Both the position numbers and the translations under genes were made by a program. DNA of 7,095 nt from Clostridiaceae bacterium (lineage in GTDB: Bacteria; Bacillota_A; Clostridia; Acetivibrionales; Acetivibrionaceae): the NCBI GenBank assembly GCA_012513545.1, contig JAAZCB010000598.1:1-7095 (forward strand). The letters run 5' to 3'. This document shows, piece by piece, positions 4,307-7,095 of the stretch (the first letter of the stretch is position 1; every line of letters starts with the position of its first letter). The notes below the pieces were generated by a model, which saw only the letters and a program-made list of their open reading frames with translations, had not been told where the DNA came from and did no database searches.

Positions 4307-6379
4307 TTAAATGATTCTCTTAAACATCTTTTCAAACTGATATTTAGATATCTTTATTATAACAGGCCTGCCGTGAGGACAGGTATGAGGGTTCTCAATA
4401 CTAAGCAGTTTTTCAATAATGCCTTTTATTTCAATCTCCTCAAGCCTCTTGTTGGCTTTAATAGCTGCCTTGCATGCTATTGTATATAATACCTCATCTT
4501 CAATTATTCTATTACCTTTTCTATCATTTGAAACTATATAATCTACAATTTCCAAAAAGGTCTTCCTTACACCTGCATCGTCACTTTCTAACGGAACTGA
4601 ACGAACTATAACCGAATTGTTTCCAAAGTTTTCAAAAATAAACCCTAATCTATTCAACATTTCCCTATCTTCTTCAACAGCTCTTATTTCCTGATCGGTT
4701 AATTCTACAACAGCAGGAGTCAGTAAGTATTGGGCCATACTCTCATTATCCCTGTACTTTCTTCTTAATTCTTCATACTTTATTCTCTCGTGTGCTGCAT
4801 GCTGGTCAATTACAATTAAATTATCCTCATTCTGAAGTAATATATATGTAAAAAAAGCCTGACCGATAATTTTGGAATTAAGAAGAATATCCTTTGTATC
4901 TTCATTTTTTTCGCCGTTTAAAACTCTTTCTTCCGTATGTTCCGTATTTTGAATTTTCGTTTCCTGCCACAGCGATTCATCTGTACCAGCGTTAACACTT
5001 CTGCTTTCATGCGTATTAGTCCTTATTACAGTCTTTTCGTCTTCTTTTTGGTTATTACGCTCAATATTAAAGTCCTTAACATCCTCACGACTTGTATCTG
5101 TATATTTCTTATCTATACTTGCTTTTTCTATATTAATCCTATCTGTGCTATTAAAATTGTCAGATAATTCATTTTTCTCTACATTAGCTTTATTTACACT
5201 TTCAGCAGTATTTTTGTCCACAGAAGGTTTCTCATTAATTTGGGGTAAATCAGCACTATTCTTTGTCTCAGGCTCATTAATAGTTGTAGTGTCAATTTTC
5301 TGCTGTTTGTAGTCAATTGCAGGTTTTTTATTATCCTCAAATGTAAAGTAATTCTTTTGTTTTTCCAAAAACTCAACATTCCTAATAAGTGATTTACTTA
5401 ACAGCGCATTGTTAACAGCATGATAAACAGCTCTGAATATGTCCTGTTCTCCAGAAAACCGAACTTCCATTTTTGTCGGGTGAACATTCACATCTACAAG
5501 CATGGAATTTATCTCAATATTTAAAACAATAAAGGCAAACTTGTTTTTTAACAGGTATGTCTTATAAGCCTCATCAATTGCCGATGATATAACTTTATTC
5601 CTGATGTAACGACCGTTTATAAAAATTGACTGATGATTTCTGTTGGATCTGGCTATTTCCGGCTTTCCGGCATATCCGGATATTTTAACCTTTTCATCCC
5701 GGTATTCAACCTTAATGCACTCTTTGGCAGCTTCTTTACCGTACAGGCTGAATATGGTACTTAAAAGGTCGTTATTACCGGGGGTATGAAGCACTGTGCT
5801 TCTGTTGCTGGTAAGCCTTATGGAAATATGGGGATTTCCAAGCGCTATCCTGCCTACAATATCGGAAATATAACCTGCCTCAGTACTATCCTTTTTTAAG
5901 AACTTAAATCTGGCAGGAGTATTATAGAAGAGGTTGCTTATAGAAAATGAAGTCCCCACCGGACAACCCGTCTGATTTGACTCCTTTAAAACTCCACCCT
6001 GTATTTTCAGATACCTTCCATAGGGCTTGTCCTTTACTCTGGTTGTGAGTTCCACAGAGGCTACTGAAGCAATGCTTGCAAGAGCTTCACCCCTGAATCC
6101 CAGAGTTGAAATTGACTCCAGATCACATGAGCTTCTGATTTTACTGGTCGCATGCCTTTCAAAAGCTATTTCAACATCATCCTCTTCAATTCCGCTGCCG
6201 TTATCAACCACTTTAATAAGTGATATACCACCATTATTGATTTCCACAGAAACACTTGTACTGCCGGCATCAATAGAATTTTCCACAAGCTCCTTAACCA
6301 CAGATGCAGGCCGTTCTACAACCTCTCCGGCAGCTATCTGGTTTGATGTGTTTTCATCAAGAATAACTATTCTCCCCAT
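4307..6379 (-). CDS. mutL: MutL, mismatch-repair ATPase with C-terminal endonuclease
   Basis: The product is a 690-residue MutL. The GHKL ATPase domain carries N13-Q-I-A-A-G-E with E30 and N34 (K-E-L-V-E-N), D59-N-G-S-G63, R75-H-A-T-S-K and G94-F-R-G-E-A-L. A disordered linker (about 345-498), rich in Asn, Lys, Glu, Asp and Thr, follows. The C-terminal domain has the metal-dependent nicking motif D525-Q-H-A-A-H-E531-R-I-K-Y-E536 plus C636, C667-P-H669-G-R-P and terminal F-K-R (686-688), so this is the endonuclease type found where MutH is absent. Q550-Y-L-L-T-P555 fits the sliding-clamp motif QxxLxP. The ATG has GGAAGGA seven bases upstream. mutS lies 137 bases upstream and miaA 18 bases downstream, same strand. 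The 137-base gap (6380-6516) has no clear promoter or terminator. Confidence 0.97.
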   Translation of the reverse strand: MGRIVILDENTSNQIAAGEVVERPASVVKELVENSIDAGSTSVSVEINNGGISLIKVVDNGSGIEEDDVEIAFERHATSKIRSSCDLESISTLGFRGEALASIASVASVELTTRVKDKPYGRYLKIQGGVLKESNQTGCPVGTSFSISNLFYNTPARFKFLKKDSTEAGYISDIVGRIALGNPHISIRLTSNRSTVLHTPGNNDLLSTIFSLYGKEAAKECIKVEYRDEKVKISGYAGKPEIARSNRNHQSIFINGRYIRNKVISSAIDEAYKTYLLKNKFAFIVLNIEINSMLVDVNVHPTKMEVRFSGEQDIFRAVYHAVNNALLSKSLIRNVEFLEKQKNYFTFEDNKKPAIDYKQQKIDTTTINEPETKNSADLPQINEKPSVDKNTAESVNKANVEKNELSDNFNSTDRINIEKASIDKKYTDTSREDVKDFNIERNNQKEDEKTVIRTNTHESRSVNAGTDESLWQETKIQNTEHTEERVLNGEKNEDTKDILLNSKIIGQAFFTYILLQNEDNLIVIDQHAAHERIKYEELRRKYRDNESMAQYLLTPAVVELTDQEIRAVEEDREMLNRLGFIFENFGNNSVIVRSVPLESDDAGVRKTFLEIVDYIVSNDRKGNRIIEDEVLYTIACKAAIKANKRLEEIEIKGIIEKLLSIENPHTCPHGRPVIIKISKYQFEKMFKRII

Positions 6380-6516
6380 AATAAAGTCCTTCCAATGCTT
6401 ATATATTTACTATATCATAGTGCTTCTCAGATTCCTGTTCAGATAAAATTTTCCAAACCCGTCAAAACATCGGTATTCTCGGATCTTCATCATACACAGG
6501 TAATTTGAGAATAAAT

Positions 6517-7095
6517 TTAGCCCCTGACCTTCTTCTGCAGTTTGTACAGTATATTCAATGCGTCAATCGGTGTCAAAGTTGATACTTCAAGGTTCTTAAT
6601 CTCACTTAGCACCTCATCGCTGTTTCTTTGTTCAGTATTGAATGAAAATACGTCAATCTGTCCTTCAATAGGCTTCATTCCTCTTTTTATACGTGCCGAT
6701 CTCTTATTAATATCCGCGTCCTCAAGTTCTCCAAGTATCTCCCTTGCCCTTAAAATAACCGGAACCGGAACTCCCGCAAGCCTGGCAACTTCAACTCCAT
6801 AGCTCTCGTCAGCCCCTCCTCTTATTATTTTTCTTAAGAATAATATATCTTCTCCTTTTTGCTCAACACAGATACAGTAATTCTTTATGCCTTCAATACT
6901 ACCCTCAAGCTCTGTAAGTTCGTGATAATGCGTTGCAAACAAAGTCCTTGCACCAAGCTTTTTTCTGTCTCCAATATATTCAATAACAGCCCATGCAATA
7001 CTTAAACCGTCATAGGTGCTTGTACCCCGTCCTATTTCATCAAGTATTAAAAGGCTTCTTGATGTGGCGTTTTCAAGAATATTAGCAACCTCCGA
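6517..7095 (-). CDS. mutS: MutS, mismatch-recognition ATPase, C-terminal 192 residues (cut by window edge)
   Basis: The frame is open to the window end, so only the last 192 residues are seen. They begin in the ABC-type signature region (S-E-V-A-N-I-L-E-N-A-T, 1-11), followed by Walker B L-L-I-L-D-E (15-20), I-G-R-G-T-S-T-Y-D-G, and the H-loop A-T-H-Y-H-E-L (54-60). S-Y-G-V-E-V-A-R-L-A-G-V-P (98-110) and the C-terminal helix T-P-I-D-A-L-N-I-L-Y-K-L (175-186) are typical of MutS1. Q-I-D-V-F at 146-150 (bases 6660-6646), in the variable linker, resembles a sliding-clamp binding motif. MutS binds mismatches as a dimer and recruits MutL, encoded next on the same strand. It ends in a normal TAA; the truncation is only the window edge. 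Confidence 0.97.
   Translation of the reverse strand, partial: SEVANILENATSRSLLILDEIGRGTSTYDGLSIAWAVIEYIGDRKKLGARTLFATHYHELTELEGSIEGIKNYCICVEQKGEDILFLRKIIRGGADESYGVEVARLAGVPVPVILRAREILGELEDADINKRSARIKRGMKPIEGQIDVFSFNTEQRNSDEVLSEIKNLEVSTLTPIDALNILYKLQKKVRG

Noticed and set aside
6027..6446. A 139-codon plus-strand open frame opposite the start of mutL.
   Set aside because: It is antisense to the highly conserved MutL ATPase domain; its Ser/Thr/Leu-rich product is typical of a shadow frame.
6410..6493. A 27-residue open frame on the minus strand in the mutS-mutL gap (starting M-M-K-I-R-E-Y).
   Set aside because: No ribosome binding site precedes it, the length is easily reached by chance, and nothing recognisable is encoded.
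1..7095. CRISPR array, tRNA or rRNA genes, or phage/plasmid modules.
   Set aside because: I saw no regularly spaced repeats, no tRNA cloverleaf or rRNA sequence, and no integrase, transposase or replication gene.

Overview
The window looks like a chromosomal segment of a low-GC, Gram-positive bacterium, most likely a clostridium; genus and species cannot be fixed from the sequence alone. Supporting signs are the AT-rich DNA, strong GGAGG-type ribosome binding sites with frequent GTG/TTG starts, a LexA protein that acts on GAAC-N4-GTTC boxes, a LysM cell-division suppressor next to lexA, and a MutL of the endonuclease type.

Right half (minus strand, read from 7095 down to about 2820): the 3' end of mutS, then mutL, miaA and hfq, the classic mismatch-repair / tRNA-modification / RNA-chaperone cluster. 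mutL and miaA are almost contiguous. Gaps of 137 and 160 bases precede mutL and hfq. A 13-bp hairpin with a U tract at 2820-2868 ends the cluster after hfq.

Middle (about 1484-2741): lexA (plus strand) and a small membrane-anchored LysM protein resembling YneA (minus strand) are divergently transcribed from a shared control region. That region holds three LexA (SOS) boxes. One lies inside the spacer of a near-consensus yneA promoter, one lies in the yneA leader, and one overlaps the lexA -35. On DNA damage, LexA self-cleavage would release both genes: its own, and one that delays division while repair proceeds. lexA and hfq converge, and between them sits a short GC-rich module flanked by near-identical A-tract repeats.

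Left part (minus strand, 1389 down to 1): a well-formed promoter, an acidic 265-residue protein of no recognised family, and the N-terminal 139 residues of a ParM/Alp-type actin-like ATPase that runs off the window. This pair is the least explained and most promising unit here.

Four of the eight genes appear to start with GTG or TTG. For lexA, miaA and the LysM gene, the ribosome binding site argues for a shorter protein than the longest open frame.
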